From positions 1,204,001 through 1,268,000 of the forward strand of contig CM028917.1 of NCBI GenBank assembly GCA_016801845.1: a DNA stretch of 64,000 bases, written 5' to 3'. The first letter of the stretch is position 1. Each line of letters begins with the position of its first letter. Below are positions 11,831-22,158 of the stretch, piece by piece. A program made the position numbers and the translations under genes. Origin of the DNA: Polydactylus sextarius (lineage: Eukaryota > Chordata > Actinopteri > Polynemidae). The notes beneath the pieces are model-generated. The model had not been told where the DNA came from. It made no database searches and saw only the letters and a program-made list of their open reading frames with translations.

Positions 11831-12690
11831 AGACCTTTTGTGCCTGGAGCGGTTGCAGTGCGCCTTGTTTCAGGTCTGGCTTTCTGTCCTCACCTTGGAT
11901 GCAATTCTGGCAACAGAAAATGCTCCTTTTTTCATAGCTGCTGTACTTTATCCGTTTCTACAGAAAGAAAAGTGAGAATTCAAGTATTGTTAATGTTTTG
12001 TAAAACTGGTGGCGAGAATCTGAGTGCGAGCTCTTAGTAGATTCTCGCCATTGTATGGCATTATTACCTGATCCCACCAAGTTTTGTGTGTCGGGACAAG
12101 TTTGGTTAAAGTGTGCTAAGTAATGAATGAACATGTTTAAAGGCGACAGAATCAAAAAACTTTTTCACTTCGTCTATGTTGTAGAGCGGTAGTCTGCTCG
12201 CATTCCTGACCATGTGCTAAGTGCTAGAAATTACCCTTTTAGAAATGTCAATGTTCAATGTTAGAAAATGGGTCAGTTTCCAAAACAGTTGTTTGTGACA
12301 CAAAATTTACCAAATTTACAGAATGACACTATTTGGGTTTTAGTTTCTATCACAGCTGTGTTGTGTAAAAGTCTTCTGTTTCCTAAATATATTCTGTGAC
12401 ATTTTGTTGTGTGGTCTGGATTTGTGACATGAGATCACTTATGATCGGGTGTATCGGTAGTGAATATATAGAAAATACACGGAACGTTCCGTATCTCCAT
12501 AAATGTCTAATACATGTCTGTCACACAAACATCAATACTAAATCTAACAATAATGATCAAATCAAAAAACAGGGAATACTAAAGCCAGAAATATTGTTGT
12601 GGCGGGATCTACCCCCCTCCCCCAGCTCCTGTCCTCTGTGTCTCTGTTGCTGTCACGACAGACAGACAACACGCACACGCAGTGCTCACA
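11831..12690. other. Unassigned, partly repeat-derived
   Basis: Contains phrases typical of the interior of the same interspersed repeat (for example CCACCAAGTTTTGTGTGTCG near 12077) and a perfect 14-bp palindrome ACGGAACGTTCCGT at 12479-12492. No gene is supported. The open frame 12396-12722 has no recognisable domain. Confidence 0.4.
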
Positions 12691-12693
12691 AAA

Positions 12694-12889
12694 CATGTTT
12701 CAAGTATCAGTCAACTCCTTGATCTTGCAAAACTGAAGCTTCATATGTAGTCTACTTTAGATGATCTGATCTGTCTGAATAGAAAGAAACGATTCAACTT
12801 CACTTTTAAACATTTCTACTCAGATAGTCCTGGTGCAATATAGACTGCATTTTGCAAGATCAAGGAGTTGACTGACACTCGAAACACGT
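12694..12889. repeat. Long inverted repeat (about 39-bp arms)
   Basis: The left arm 12694-12732 contains CAGTCAACTCCTTGATCTTG. The right arm 12850-12889 contains CAAGATCAAGGAGTTGACTG, its exact reverse complement, with imperfect pairing continuing outward to GTTTC/GAAAC. The spacer is about 117 bp. It could be a small MITE or the end of one. It lies about 150 bp before the first RPA-like exon. Confidence 0.8.
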
Positions 12890-13039
12890 ACACTTGTTCT
12901 GAATATTGGAGACACCAACTCTGATTGAAAGAAACAATGTTTTAAAAGTTTATATATTGGTTGAGAAGTTGAGAGAATATCTGCGGGCGCCAGGTTCAGT
13001 TGAAGAAGATCGAGAAGAAGAGCAGACCTTCATCGCGAA

Positions 13040-13930
13040 GATGGCAAGTCCAGCCAAAAAAGGAAAACTAAAAGAGGAAAGCCTGATGAGTTATGTCCAG
13101 TCGGTGTGAAGCGTCTGATATTTTGCATTCTTGCAAACTGGACACGAAGAATATCACCGCTTGGTTTGCTTTGCCATGGAGCACAGGGCTGCTTCGGTTC
13201 AAGCATCCAACTCCATTTGCATTTGTGTGCACATGCTTCGGGGACAGCGAGGGATTTGACATCATGATGTCCAGTCACACCATTGTAGAGGTCGCCCAGA
13301 GCCTGTCGTTTTTCTGGCGAGAATTTCCAGTAAGCCAGAGATTAATCATTGAACAGGTGTTGCATCTTGGACCGAGGCAAAGTGTAAGTGTCATGCTTTT
13401 GGAAAAGATGTCTATGACAATGAAATTTCCCTGCGGATAGACTCGTGTGGAATAATGTGCACTTTGTTTGTGTCATGTTTGCTTGGTACAGGTGGGCGAG
13501 ATAGACATTAGAGTAATGCAGGCTACAGCAACTAAAATCGTGCCCATTAATGGAGTGCCAGCGAAACTGTGGACTTGACGTCTGTGACCAATGGGACAGA
13601 CAGCCTTGACCTTGTAGAACAAGTAAATTGTGGAAGTGGGGGAAGGTGCATCTTATCCCTTTGGTGCACTATTTATGCGCAAAGATGGGGCTAAAACTGT
13701 TTTGACTGAAACTCCATGATGACCATCGTACCCATCATTGGCGTGCCTCCATCATTCAGGCAGGTGGCAGTGCAGAGCAGTAAATGTTTTGGCGGGACTG
13801 TTACTGGTGTGCAAATCTTGGCCAAACACCGGTGCTGGAGATGCTAAGGTGACCAGGATGAGCTTCAAACATGAGGAAAGACGCACCGATGCGAACGGTT
13901 TAACATGTTGTACTCCGGCATCATAATAAT
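13040..13930 (+). pseudogene. RPA-like OB-fold protein gene, degenerate copy A
   Basis: Start chosen at ATG 13040 (GCGAAGATGG context), giving MASPAKKGKLKEESLMSYVQ, a basic N-terminus. The frame then breaks near 13105: the likely ancestral frame continues as YFAFLQTGHEEYHRLVCFAMEH about 40 bases on, and the last block lies in yet another frame, FDIMMSSHTIVEVAQ..VLHLGPRQS ending at 13383. A donor GTAAGT at 13384 and an acceptor TACAG ending at 13491 join it in phase 0 to VGEIDIRVMQATATKIVPIN (from 13492). After that, stop codons and shifts multiply, and the zinc-ribbon region is unrecognisable. It is a paralogue of copy B (16311-17142). The OB-fold/RPA-like assignment is inference from copy B. 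The family is multicopy in fishes as far as I recall, but I cannot give it a name. Confidence 0.65.
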
Positions 13931-14103
13931 TAATGGCGATGAAGGTAAAGAAACGTCACTTACTGTGACTAATGCTTCTGTTTTTAATTACATGAGGTAA
14001 AATGGTCTGGAGGCAGAACTATTGTGAAAGTTAATTCTCATGGCCTGATTGTTGCTTTTAGTCATCCAAAATCAACAATTGAGATGACAGGTGACATTAA
14101 CAA

Positions 14104-15300
14104 GTATAGCTGTGGGCAGCAATGATGGGGCCATGCAGTAAAATAAGATAATTTAGCAAATTCGTGAAATATGCGCTAAAGGGACATTAATGGGATAAAA
14201 TAAAATAATTTTGCAAATTGCAAATGGGAGTAGTGGCTAAATGACACCAATTTGATTGGGTCTACTCAGGACCAGGTCCTTAGTCCATACACTGAGTTTG
14301 ATTAAGATAGGTTGAGGCTTCGCTGAGATATGAGCTTACTTCCTGTTTGTTGGCTTCGCCACTGATTTCGATTGGCGTTGCGGACAAACGCTTGGTATGA
14401 AAAATAAAATCATGTCAGGCTCTTGTCAGGCATGGTCTGAAGATCATGCGTGCCAAATTTTGTGTTGATTGGACTAAATTTGAATTTGCTGTGAAGAGTT
14501 AGGTTTCACTCTCAATAAAATCCAATATGGCGGCCAATTTATGGGAGTGCATAAATGTTTTATGCATAAAAGTTTGTAATGACCATCAGTGGGTCAACTG
14601 TGTCTCTGTGTGCAGGCATGACAATTGGGGTAAAATTCCAAACACATCAAGAGATATGAGCCAAAACACGTTTTTGATAATTGCAGCACCCCCTAGTTGT
14701 CAAATGACACCCAATTGATTGGACATGTTTAAGATGGGGTCCTGAAAACTGTCCACAAAGTTTGATTAAGATATCTCAAACGATATGAAATCACCTTGTG
14801 TTTGGCAGCTTTGCCGCTGATTTTGATTGGCTGTTGTGGTGCAATGGTAGGGATTTGTCAGAATAAATGTAATGCACTAATGCATGTTGGTCTCAAGATA
14901 ATCTGTGCCAATCAAAGCCAATCAAACTAAATTTGAGAAAGTAGTTATCATTTAAAGATTTTTGATAAAATCCAAGATGGCAGAAAATCTCATGACACAA
15001 ACAAGGAATCCAATGGTACCAGGTTTGTAAAAATCAACCACGAGTCAAAAGTTATGAACATAAACATAACTTCAACTTTGGGCAGTTGGTGGCGCTAGAG
15101 TGTGCATGCTGCTGGTATGAAATTTGCTGAGATGATTTATGAGAGGGTCTACAGTGAGTGTGCCAATATAGAAGATTTTTCACAATCGGTTCTATGGGCT
15201 GCCATAGACTCCAGTGACAGCAGATGAATAATAGGAAAAGGTAGAAAAACAATGGTGGCCTATGCAGTAGTGCTGCTTGTCCCCCAACTAGAGACATGTC
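14104..15300 (+). repeat. Interspersed repeat, copy 2 (long)
   Basis: Starts TATAGCTGTGGGCAGCAATG, matching copy 1 at 11716, and extends about 1.2 kb. It includes internally repetitive phrases: TGAGTTTGATTAAGATAG near 14301 and AAGTTTGATTAAGATATC near 14758, TCCAATATGGCGGC near 14521 and TCCAAGATGGCAG near 14970, and two variants of CGCTGATTTTGATTGGC. It ends near GGGCAGTTGGTGGCGCTAGA. The wording is that of a high-copy fish repeat. Open frames within it (14527-14718, 15052-15297 minus) are not genes. Confidence 0.65.
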
Positions 15301-16310
15301 ATCTAATTTGCCTTTGGGGTCTGTCTGAATAGAAAGAAACCATGTTTCTTTTAAGCCAATGATGTGCCTTTAAAAATCTGTGGAAAATTCAATCCAAGTT
15401 TAGTCAGAGCAGATCAAGAAGAGTGGAAGAGCTTGTGAGTTCTGCCTGTTTTTGAAACACAAGTAGAAGGTAAGGTCAAGAGGTCAGTGTTAGCTGCTCG
15501 CTTGCCTTGTCTCTCTCTGTCTCATTTGCTGTGTCTCAAATTACATACTTCCATACTCATACTAACCACTTTGAGGGTGTAAGTGCGTTCACACCGACAC
15601 GTATTTCAAAATGCAGTGTTCTGTTAATACTTGGATGGTGTCACTGATTATGGTTTGAAAGTTGAACTTTTTCACCTGCTGATTTGTTAATTACAATCCA
15701 GGCCAGCCAATCTGGGTCTGGAGCAACATTGATACAGACTGAACTGAAAAGACTGCAAACAGATTTTGTTTTTGCTGTTTGCTTCCCTGTTGTGCATGGT
15801 AAGTATGGCTTTTTGTATGGTGTGGTAGGTTGCCAGAAGTAAAACAGGGTACCCTATTCCTTTTTGTAAGAGATAGTTGAATTACTGAATAGAACAGTTA
15901 TTGAGCTCAAATGTGACCAGTACAAAAAAGGCCTGCTAGCTGGCAACACATATATACATCTTAGATTAAAGCCTCTGTTTATTTGTATCTGAGCATAATA
16001 AAATTAGTCTTTTTGTATGCACTTAATGCACTCTGGTCTACCTTGATTGTTGATGTTGAGGTTTTCTGTTCACAGGGCCACTTTTACACGGTTAAATTGC
16101 AAGCACAGCTAAAAAAGCAAAGGTCGAGGTAGAGACAGTGTAAGGCTATCTCCACAACATCTCTGCTGATCTCCACTTTGGAGTAGATGAATGAATCATT
16201 TATTCATTATGAATGAATGAATCTAGCACATCTCATCATATTCACTCATTCATTATTTATAATTGAATGACAGATTTTATGCTAACTTTTCTTTACATTT
16301 GTGTCCTCAG
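15301..16310. other. Region upstream of RPA-like copy B
   Basis: The phrase TGTCTGAATAGAAAGAAAC near 15322 also occurs near 12773, at an equivalent place before copy A. That supports duplication of a unit larger than the coding part. I looked for a 5' exon equivalent to the MASPAKK start of copy A and did not find one. A short ATGAATGAATC-type direct repeat lies at 16188-16225. Confidence 0.4.
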
Positions 16311-17142
16311 GCTTTGGAAAGTCCAGCAATTATGATGTCCTTGGTTCTCATACCAAAGTGGAAGTGGTGGAAAGGCTGGATTTTTGCTGGCAAGACCATA
16401 AAATTATAAGCACAATGACTGTGGAAGAGGTCCTGCATTTAGGACCAAGGCAAATTGTGAGCGTGTCAGTATCTCAAGTAGGACCTTTTTACATTATCAA
16501 TATACAATAGGACTAATGCGACTGATCCTGTTTTCCACAGGTAGGTGAAATCCATGCCCGAATCTTTCAGGTTAGCGCCACCAAAATTGTCCCTGTGCAT
16601 GGGGTTCCCACAGAATTAAAAACTTATGGGATCTGTGACCACACAGGCCAAACTGGGATGTCACTGTTTAACCAGCAAATTTTCCTGGTTGAAGTAGGGA
16701 AGTCCTACAAGTTTTGTAAATTGGCAACCCAGAAAGAAGGAGACCAGACAGGTCTGCCCAGCACCCCATCAACCACAACAGAAAAGATTCCTGACGTGAT
16801 GCAACCCCTCCAAATAATGCTGGTGGCAGCCACAAGTTCAGTTCTTCACGGCGTCATGGATGCTGTAAAGATCGAAGTGAAAATATACTGCCGGAGGTGC
16901 CATGCCAGCCAAGTTGGGCTTGTACCGGCGGTGAAGACCAATGCCTGTCAGCGGTGTGCCATGCTCCAGCGCATGCGGCATCATACAGCATGTATGATGC
17001 AATATTCAACTACATCCGGATACACAGCCTATCTGACACAAACAGCAGAGAAATTGAAGAGCACATTATTGACTCACCAAGGTTGATGGCCACTGTAAAC
17101 ACCAAGGGGCTGGTTGTATGCCTTGGCACTGTAGACCTGTAG
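16311..17142 (+). pseudogene. RPA-like OB-fold/zinc-ribbon protein gene, copy B (near-intact 3' part)
   Basis: The first recognisable exon (16311-16456) follows a CTCAG acceptor and encodes about 48 residues from FGKSSNYDVLGSHTK to VLHLGPRQI. The donor GTGAGC (16457) joins in phase 0 to the exon at 16541 after a TTTTCCACAG acceptor. Exon 2 begins VGEIHARIFQVSATKIVPVH and continues TYGICDHTGQTGMSLFNQQI..VEVGKSYKFCKLATQKEGD, alternating strands in the style of an OB fold. A zinc ribbon CX2C-X15-CX2C follows (CRRC..CQRC, codons 16890-16959). A single frameshift near 16980 moves the C-terminus (SMYDAIFNYIRIHSLSD..VVCLGTVDL, stop 17140-17142) into the next frame. The layout recalls the RPA1 C-terminal DNA-binding domain. 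A role in single-strand DNA binding is inference. No 5' start exon was found. Confidence 0.65.
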
Positions 17143-17394
17143 CGCAGTCCAGCGACTCGGAAGTCCTGGACACGTTCTCCGACTAAAGTATTTTTCGGGA
17201 AGTTCAAGTTTTTAGTTTTCCAATTCATTAATCTTTTATTTTTCTTAGATTTCTTATCATTTATTCAATGTTTACATTTAGGCTTTTTGTTTAATGTTTA
17301 ATTTGGCTTAATTTTGTTTGAGTAAACTGAAAATTGTAAGCTGAGTGAGTAAAATAAACTTGTGTTTGTGGTGGGGAAAAAAAAGTTTTGAACA

Positions 17395-17900
17395 TCACCT
17401 TGAGTTTTTCCATCTTTTGATGCTGGCTCTCTTGAGTTTCTTCAAGGGGCAGAAATTTTACATTCTATTGAATGCATCTGTAAGTGTCCTCCATTGCTGC
17501 TTTCTTTTCTAATGGGATCTCATCTGTGTAGTCTGAGTCAGTCTGATGTTTTCTTTTTCTTATTTTGGGTGTTGAAATGCACCTCACATTTTCAATTCTG
17601 TTTTGCAACTGTTTGGCAAGCAAATGGTAGCCTATTCCAACAATATCATTCTCTATTACATCTTGCAGAGATTTGAGATATTTTGCCACCATTTTTTGCA
17701 ACGTCAGTTGAATGCTTATTACATATGAGGGCATTTTTCCATCATTTCAGTCACAACAATCTGGACCATTTGCCTCCTCAGTTTTGGCCCTGACCTTTTT
17801 CCTTTCTCCAAAGAATAAATTACTTCCTCAGAAAATTTACTCCATGGAAGTTCAAAGTTGTCTTCCCACTGTGAGTGAAGTGGGCTTGGCTGCTGGAGAA
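17395..17900 (-). pseudogene. SAMD3-like multicopy gene, C-terminal part, degenerate
   Basis: Read on the reverse strand from 17900: WEDNFELPWSKFSEEVIYSL, then EKGKRSGPKLRRQMVQIVV, then a small break near 17725, then KSLQDVIENDIVGIGYHLLA..RIENVRCI..RKRKHQTDSDYTDEIP and YRCIQ, a stop, NVKFLPLEETQESQ. This order matches the C-terminal half of proteins annotated in fish genomes as sterile-alpha-motif domain-containing protein 3-like, which are highly multicopy and probably transposon-borne. The internal stop at the usual tryptophan, together with the frameshift, marks it as a pseudogene. The SAM domain itself is not visible. Confidence 0.65.
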
Positions 17901-18144
17901 GGTTGGCGATGAACTTTGGGGTGAAACAGAGAACGATGACAGCAATTAGGTAGGTGAGACTTCCACAGATGATAGCTGTTCTTGGGAGTTTGGTCTTTTA
18001 AAAAAAAGGATTATGATTCACACAGTACAGTATTACACAATGTCCATGTCTGCTTTTGGTTTTGAATAGTTGTGTGGTGTTTCCAAACAGAAAGATTCTT
18101 TCTGGCTTGTACAGGTGTTAATGCTGTCATCAAATCATCCTCTG
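17901..18144. other. Gap between two blocks of the reverse-strand pseudogene
   Basis: No recognisable coding content. It may be a degraded intron or linker of the element that supplies both neighbouring reverse-strand blocks. Confidence 0.35.
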
Positions 18145-19471
18145 TTACGAAGCTTGCCCTGATAACTTGGCGCCGTCAGGTTTGACAGCACATGGCTTTG
18201 TAAGTGCTTCAGATCCTTTGTACTTAAACTGGGTGATGTGCCTGTTTAAGAGTGAGTATGTGAACCATTTTTTCTTTTTTATAATGTTCTTCGGGTACAG
18301 TGCTAGATCATATGACAAGACTCCTACAAAGATGTTAAGACCTAAACAAGGTGGGAGACCAGGCTGGGAAACCTTCGCCTTTGAGGTTTTCAGCCTAGAG
18401 ATTAGCAAGAGCCGCGTCATACATCTCTTGGGTGTGTGGAGGACCACAGGCATTTGGATCAGCCTCAGACATACTTTTTGTGATTTCACAGTACCTGCAA
18501 AAATATTGAGAGCGGCTGAAGTTCTTTGGAAACCCACCTATGCAATGAGAACCCAAGTTATACCCAGAAATGCAGTGAAGACCCCCTTTTACCGTTTCTC
18601 CATCTACATTTATTCTGTCTCCAAAGATTTTAGATCTTCCAACAACTCTCAAAAACCTTTGGCTACTCCAAAACACTTAAGGTCATTCTCAACACACAAG
18701 ACTAGAAACATATTATCAGCATTTGAACACAAATGAACGGGTAAATTTGCTAATGAAAGATAGACTGCAAGAACTTTATGCGTCCTTTTAGCAAAACCCA
18801 GGGGATTCGCAGTTTCAAATGAATCTTGGTATCAGTTTGAGGCTGTCAGGGTTCTCATTAAAGAACTGGTGAAATTTGAAATTTTGTCCATCATATAAAT
18901 ACATAAAAACCTCTACATCTGGATCTCCAAACTTTTGTGACTGTGTATTCTTCCCTAAATGTGACCATAAAAAGCTCTTCAGAGTGTCTGCTACTGGTAT
19001 GCATATTTTTGTGTCATGTCTTCATCCATTCCCAACTCCACTTTTTGGGATTCTGTGTATTTAAACATTTTTTTAGAATGTCTGAGGGCAAGTTTCCCTG
19101 TACATGTCATCAATACTTTATGCTTCCTACACATGTGAGAAATGATGACTTTTTGTAAAGGCGTGGTTACAACCACTTACTGGACACACACAGGCCTGCC
19201 CTCCAATATAATCATGTGAGTGAGACACTAGCTCTTTCACCATGTGAAAATGGCAGGTACATAATGAAACTGCACATTTTAAATCTGCAGCAACAGCTAT
19301 ACCAGCTGGCGGTGCAGGTGCATTGTGCAGACGATAAAAATGGCCCTTGAAAGCTGAGTAAGTGTTCAATGTTTGACTACAGTTGGCAGACCCCCCACAA
19401 AGCTTGTGTTTAAATCGTAGATTTGTCCTAAAAACTTTTAAAATGACAAAGTGGTCCGAAGAAAATGCCAC
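18145..19471 (-). pseudogene. C2H2 zinc-finger multicopy (transposon-type) gene, degenerate
   Basis: Reverse-strand order from 19471: a zinc-finger region with CGGSANCSQTLNTYSAFKGH, LKCAVSLCTCHFHMVKELVS and CPVSGCNHAFTKSHHFSH, where a frameshift near 19140 moves CRKHK to another frame. Then comes a conserved block KIFGDRINVDGETVKGGLHC..SRSQYFCRYCE (18620-18470), and SQPGLPPCLGLNIFVGVLSY..LLNRHITQFKYKGSEALTKP (to 18145). This arrangement is familiar from high-copy fish loci annotated as uncharacterised C2H2 proteins that often neighbour or fuse with SAMD3-like sequences. Frame changes and stops separate every block. I read it as a fossil mobile gene, not a host gene. The exact transposon superfamily is unknown to me. 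Confidence 0.6.
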
Positions 19472-19943
19472 TCTGGCTTGATCGTTAATGACGTCAGCTG
19501 CAGCCGTGAACGAGGAGCTACTCCCGGCCTCACATGATTATCCGGAGACGAGCTTCAGCTGCGCACTTTGAAATTCAAAATTAGGCAGACTGGAGTCGGT
19601 GTATGATGAGAGAGAAGTACAAGTAGATAGAGTAGTAGAGGAGGCCCTGTTAGGTTGTTTAGCCTGTGGTAATAACAGAATGCTCAAATTATTAATATTA
19701 TTTTATCAATATAAACCAGTAGGATAAGTACATTCAATTTTAAAGACTAAAAGACTAGACTCTTTATGGAAATATTCATTACAGCAACTATATGCAAATT
19801 GAACATTTGCAACAGTAAAACAAAAAATAAAGCACACCTAGACCTCTGGGTTTTAAATTATTTCCACTTCAGCAAAGGGGTCCATCCTATTTCACATACA
19901 CAAAACAATAAAGCCATATAGTAGTACATTGATGTTCACAGAA
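19472..19943. other. Unassigned, flank of zinc-finger pseudogene
   Basis: 19480-19620 is GC-richer (GACGTCAGCTGCAGCC) and may be the promoter end of the reverse-strand element. No terminal repeats were identified. Confidence 0.35.
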
Positions 19944-20150
19944 TCATTTTCTGAAAAGTAAACTGTAACGTCTCAATTTCAGTTTTGCAAAGCAGTCAAT
20001 CACTTGCCAGTGACTTAACTTGGAGAGTTCCTCCCTCTCAACTGACAAGATGGCAAAATGGCGAAGCCTATCTTGCCCCATTGTGCTTCTCAGCCAAGTG
20101 TGGAACCGGCTCAGCACATTGAATGTCCGTTCACAAGTGCAGCTGGACAC
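19944..20150 (-). pseudogene. hAT transposase C-terminal (dimerisation) fragment
   Basis: The reverse-strand frame reads CERTFNVLSRFHTWLRSTMG and then QDRLRHFAILSVER, the classic hAT C-terminal dimerisation signature (ERxFS..K..LRxxMxxxRLxxLxxLxxE) seen in ZMYM1-like fish transposases. Only the last about 65 codons are present and the upstream part is missing. A block at 23100-23170 (CTGGGGCACCGCAG, GGGGCAGGTGCCCCAG) has hAT-end character and could be the far end of the same element. Confidence 0.8.
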
Positions 20151-20249
20151 TGCGATGGTGAGAGATATCTGAATGACCTATGTCAAGGTTGGGAACATCA
20201 GTATTGATACTCAATACTAAAATACCACATATCATTAACACAAAAGAGC

Positions 20250-20482
20250 TGTACAATATTGTGACAGCTCAGAGAGAGACAGAGGTGACGGATCCAGGTG
20301 CAGGAACAGAACAGGCTTTTAATCAAAGCAGGCAAAGACACAGGAGTACAAAAGAGTGCTTGGAAGCATAGCAATAGATACTCCCTAGACACAGGCCACA
20401 TGAGAACACACCAGGGAGTGAGGGACTGAGGGGTTTAAGTAGTCCTAGGCCAGGTGAGGGTGATCGAGTTGATGAGGTGGTT
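20250..20482. repeat. Left half of an interspersed repeat interrupted by Harbinger
   Basis: The phrases GGTGCAGGAACAGAACAGGC, TTTTAATCAAAGCAGGCAAA, GGTGAGGGTGATCGAGTTGA and TGAGGTGGTTC belong to a fish repeat whose next expected phrase, GAGGATCTTGGTGATTAAAC, appears only at 22470, on the other side of the Harbinger element. The two halves (20250-20482 and 22465-22560) are therefore one older repeat split by insertion. Confidence 0.6.
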
Positions 20483-20660
20483 CAGAGGCCTGTACTACGA
20501 AGCAGGGTTTGTTCTTATCGCAGTAACTTCAGGTTTAACTCTGGGTTTTCCATCCTATGAAGGTGGTTCACTTCTTACCGGGCTACATCTCCATGGTAAC
20601 TTATGCTGAACGGCTAACCTGCTCCGGAGCAGGTTATGTTCCAGATCAGAGATCGGTGCC

Positions 20661-20668
20661 TATAAAAG
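20661..20668 (+). promoter_or_regulatory. TATA-like box of the Harbinger transposase
   Basis: TATAAAAG lies 31 bases before the transposase ATG (20699). Its position suits a very short leader, or it may be coincidental. Confidence 0.4.
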
Positions 20669-20698
20669 CCCTGTCCTCCGACCAATCAACCTTTGAAA

Positions 20699-20965
20699 AT
20701 GGCTTGTCCTTTTATCGAAGATCCCGTGGAACTCAGTGTGCAGAAAGTGAGAGGGTCTCTGAGGAGGGTGAGGGTGTTTAGAGACCGGCAGAACCCTCTG
20801 GCCTTTCCAGACGAGTATTTGATAGAGCACTACTTTTTTTTTCGTCCGCGTCACTTGATTCAAAATTTTTATTTTTGCTCTTCAACTTCTGTTGTCCTTC
20901 TCCCTCGTCTAGAAAGAAAGAAAGAAAAAGCATTCGAGTTTAAGTTTTTCATGTCTGAAAAATAA
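20699..20965 (+). pseudogene. Harbinger (HARBI1-like) transposase, N-terminal remnant
   Basis: The ATG at 20699 gives MACPFIEDPVELSVQKVRGS, then LRRVRVFRDRQNPLAFPDEY and LIEHY. This is the conserved N-terminus of fish Harbinger DDE nucleases. After about 48 codons the sequence diverges at a T-run (20835-20842) and runs to a stop without the DDE catalytic core, which has been deleted. Confidence 0.85.
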
Positions 20966-20970
20966 ATTTG

Positions 20971-22158
20971 TTATTGAATTACCTTCTTTTCATGCTCCAG
21001 TTTCTCAATGTCCAGTTTGATTTTTTTTATTGAGAGTTTTGTATATTCAATGTCAAGTGTTTTTTTTTTTTTTCCTTCAATATCCAACTGAAGGGTCCTC
21101 TCTCACTCTAGAGAGATCTCACATTGTCTGCTCCAGCCTGGAACAAATACAACTCATATTACAGTTGGTTCAACAGTTGAGCGTCTTCCCTGTGAAAATG
21201 CCACATTGACTATCCTCTTTAAATCAAATTTAATTCATTACCACACGTGATCTTCGGGATGTTGAGGGCACAGGCTCAGAGGGAGGAAGACTTCCCTCTT
21301 CCTGCAAAATTAACATCATAGCAATGGAAGTAATCAATTTGTAGGATACAAAGCACTTGAAAGAGTGAATTAATTACATGTGCATACTACAACCATGAAC
21401 CAGTTTTTGAAAATGAAACTGTTACACCCACGTGTCCACATTCTCACAAACTGTGTTAAGATAAAAATAGAAAAATGTGTAAAAGTTGCAGGGAGGGACC
21501 AAAGTACCCCCAGAGCTCTGTTTGAACAGATGGACAATGTTTTCCTCATCTGGTGCCTCAGCCTATATAAAGACAATATAAAGACATGTGAATGATCTAT
21601 TTAAACCATGACTTGCATTCACAGATGATATGTCAGCGTATATGACAGATTGCTTTCACTGTTACCTCTGTATGGGTGACTATGTGTGTTGGTGGTGGCA
21701 GCGAAATTAATGTCCCCATCAACTGCAGAGGAAGTAAAACACCTTATTAACCCCTCCAATAATTACACTGGGATATTAAATAGCTGTATTTCATTACTGA
21801 CACATACCTTGTACAAATGCAGCGTGTTTAGAGCTGCCAGGGTCCGATGACACACCCCCTTCTACCTCTTCCACTAAAGGGGCGACCCTCATTGTTACTT
21901 AGGACCAGCTCCTCAGCAGCAGTATACTCCTGTGTAGGAAGGCCACCTCCTGTTTTTTTTTAGCTCCCCCCTTTTCCTGTTGGCTGCATCCAATATCATT
22001 TTATTGTGTATGTCGTCCTAAATCAGAGACTGATTGACGTACTGAAACTGTACTTCGACTTATTAGATATGAAAGTTCACCTACTTACCAGTTGAATTAT
22101 ATTCTTATATTTAGTCTTTATCTGCTCCCAAGTCCGTTTTGTGCCGCCAGGGTTGCAG
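20971..22158 (-). pseudogene. Harbinger-associated Myb/SANT-like DNA-binding protein, partial
   Basis: Reverse strand. An exon at 22158-22089 (acceptor TTTTCAG, donor GTAAGT) encodes CNPGGTKRTWEQIKTKYKNI then IQL, the end of the Myb/SANT-like domain. A further block (about 21990-21830) reads ANRKRGELKK, frameshift, TGGGLPTQEYTAAEELVLSN, frameshift, VEEVEGGVSSDPGSSKHAAF. The C-terminal coiled coil (about 21100-20974) reads TLQLDIEGKK..TLDIEYTKLSIKKIKLDIEK..VIQ with its stop at 20973-20971. The N-terminal Myb half is missing. In active elements this protein imports and targets the nuclease. Here it is non-functional. Confidence 0.8.

Noticed and set aside
13093..13440. 115-codon frame taken whole as a protein
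   Set aside because: Only its second half (from FDIMMSSHT) matches copy B. The first half is out of frame with the likely ancestral reading YFAFLQTGHEEYHRLV.
14527..15297. Small frames starting MAANLWECINV and reverse MSLVGGQAALLHR
   Set aside because: They lie inside the long interspersed repeat (14104-15300) and show no protein family.
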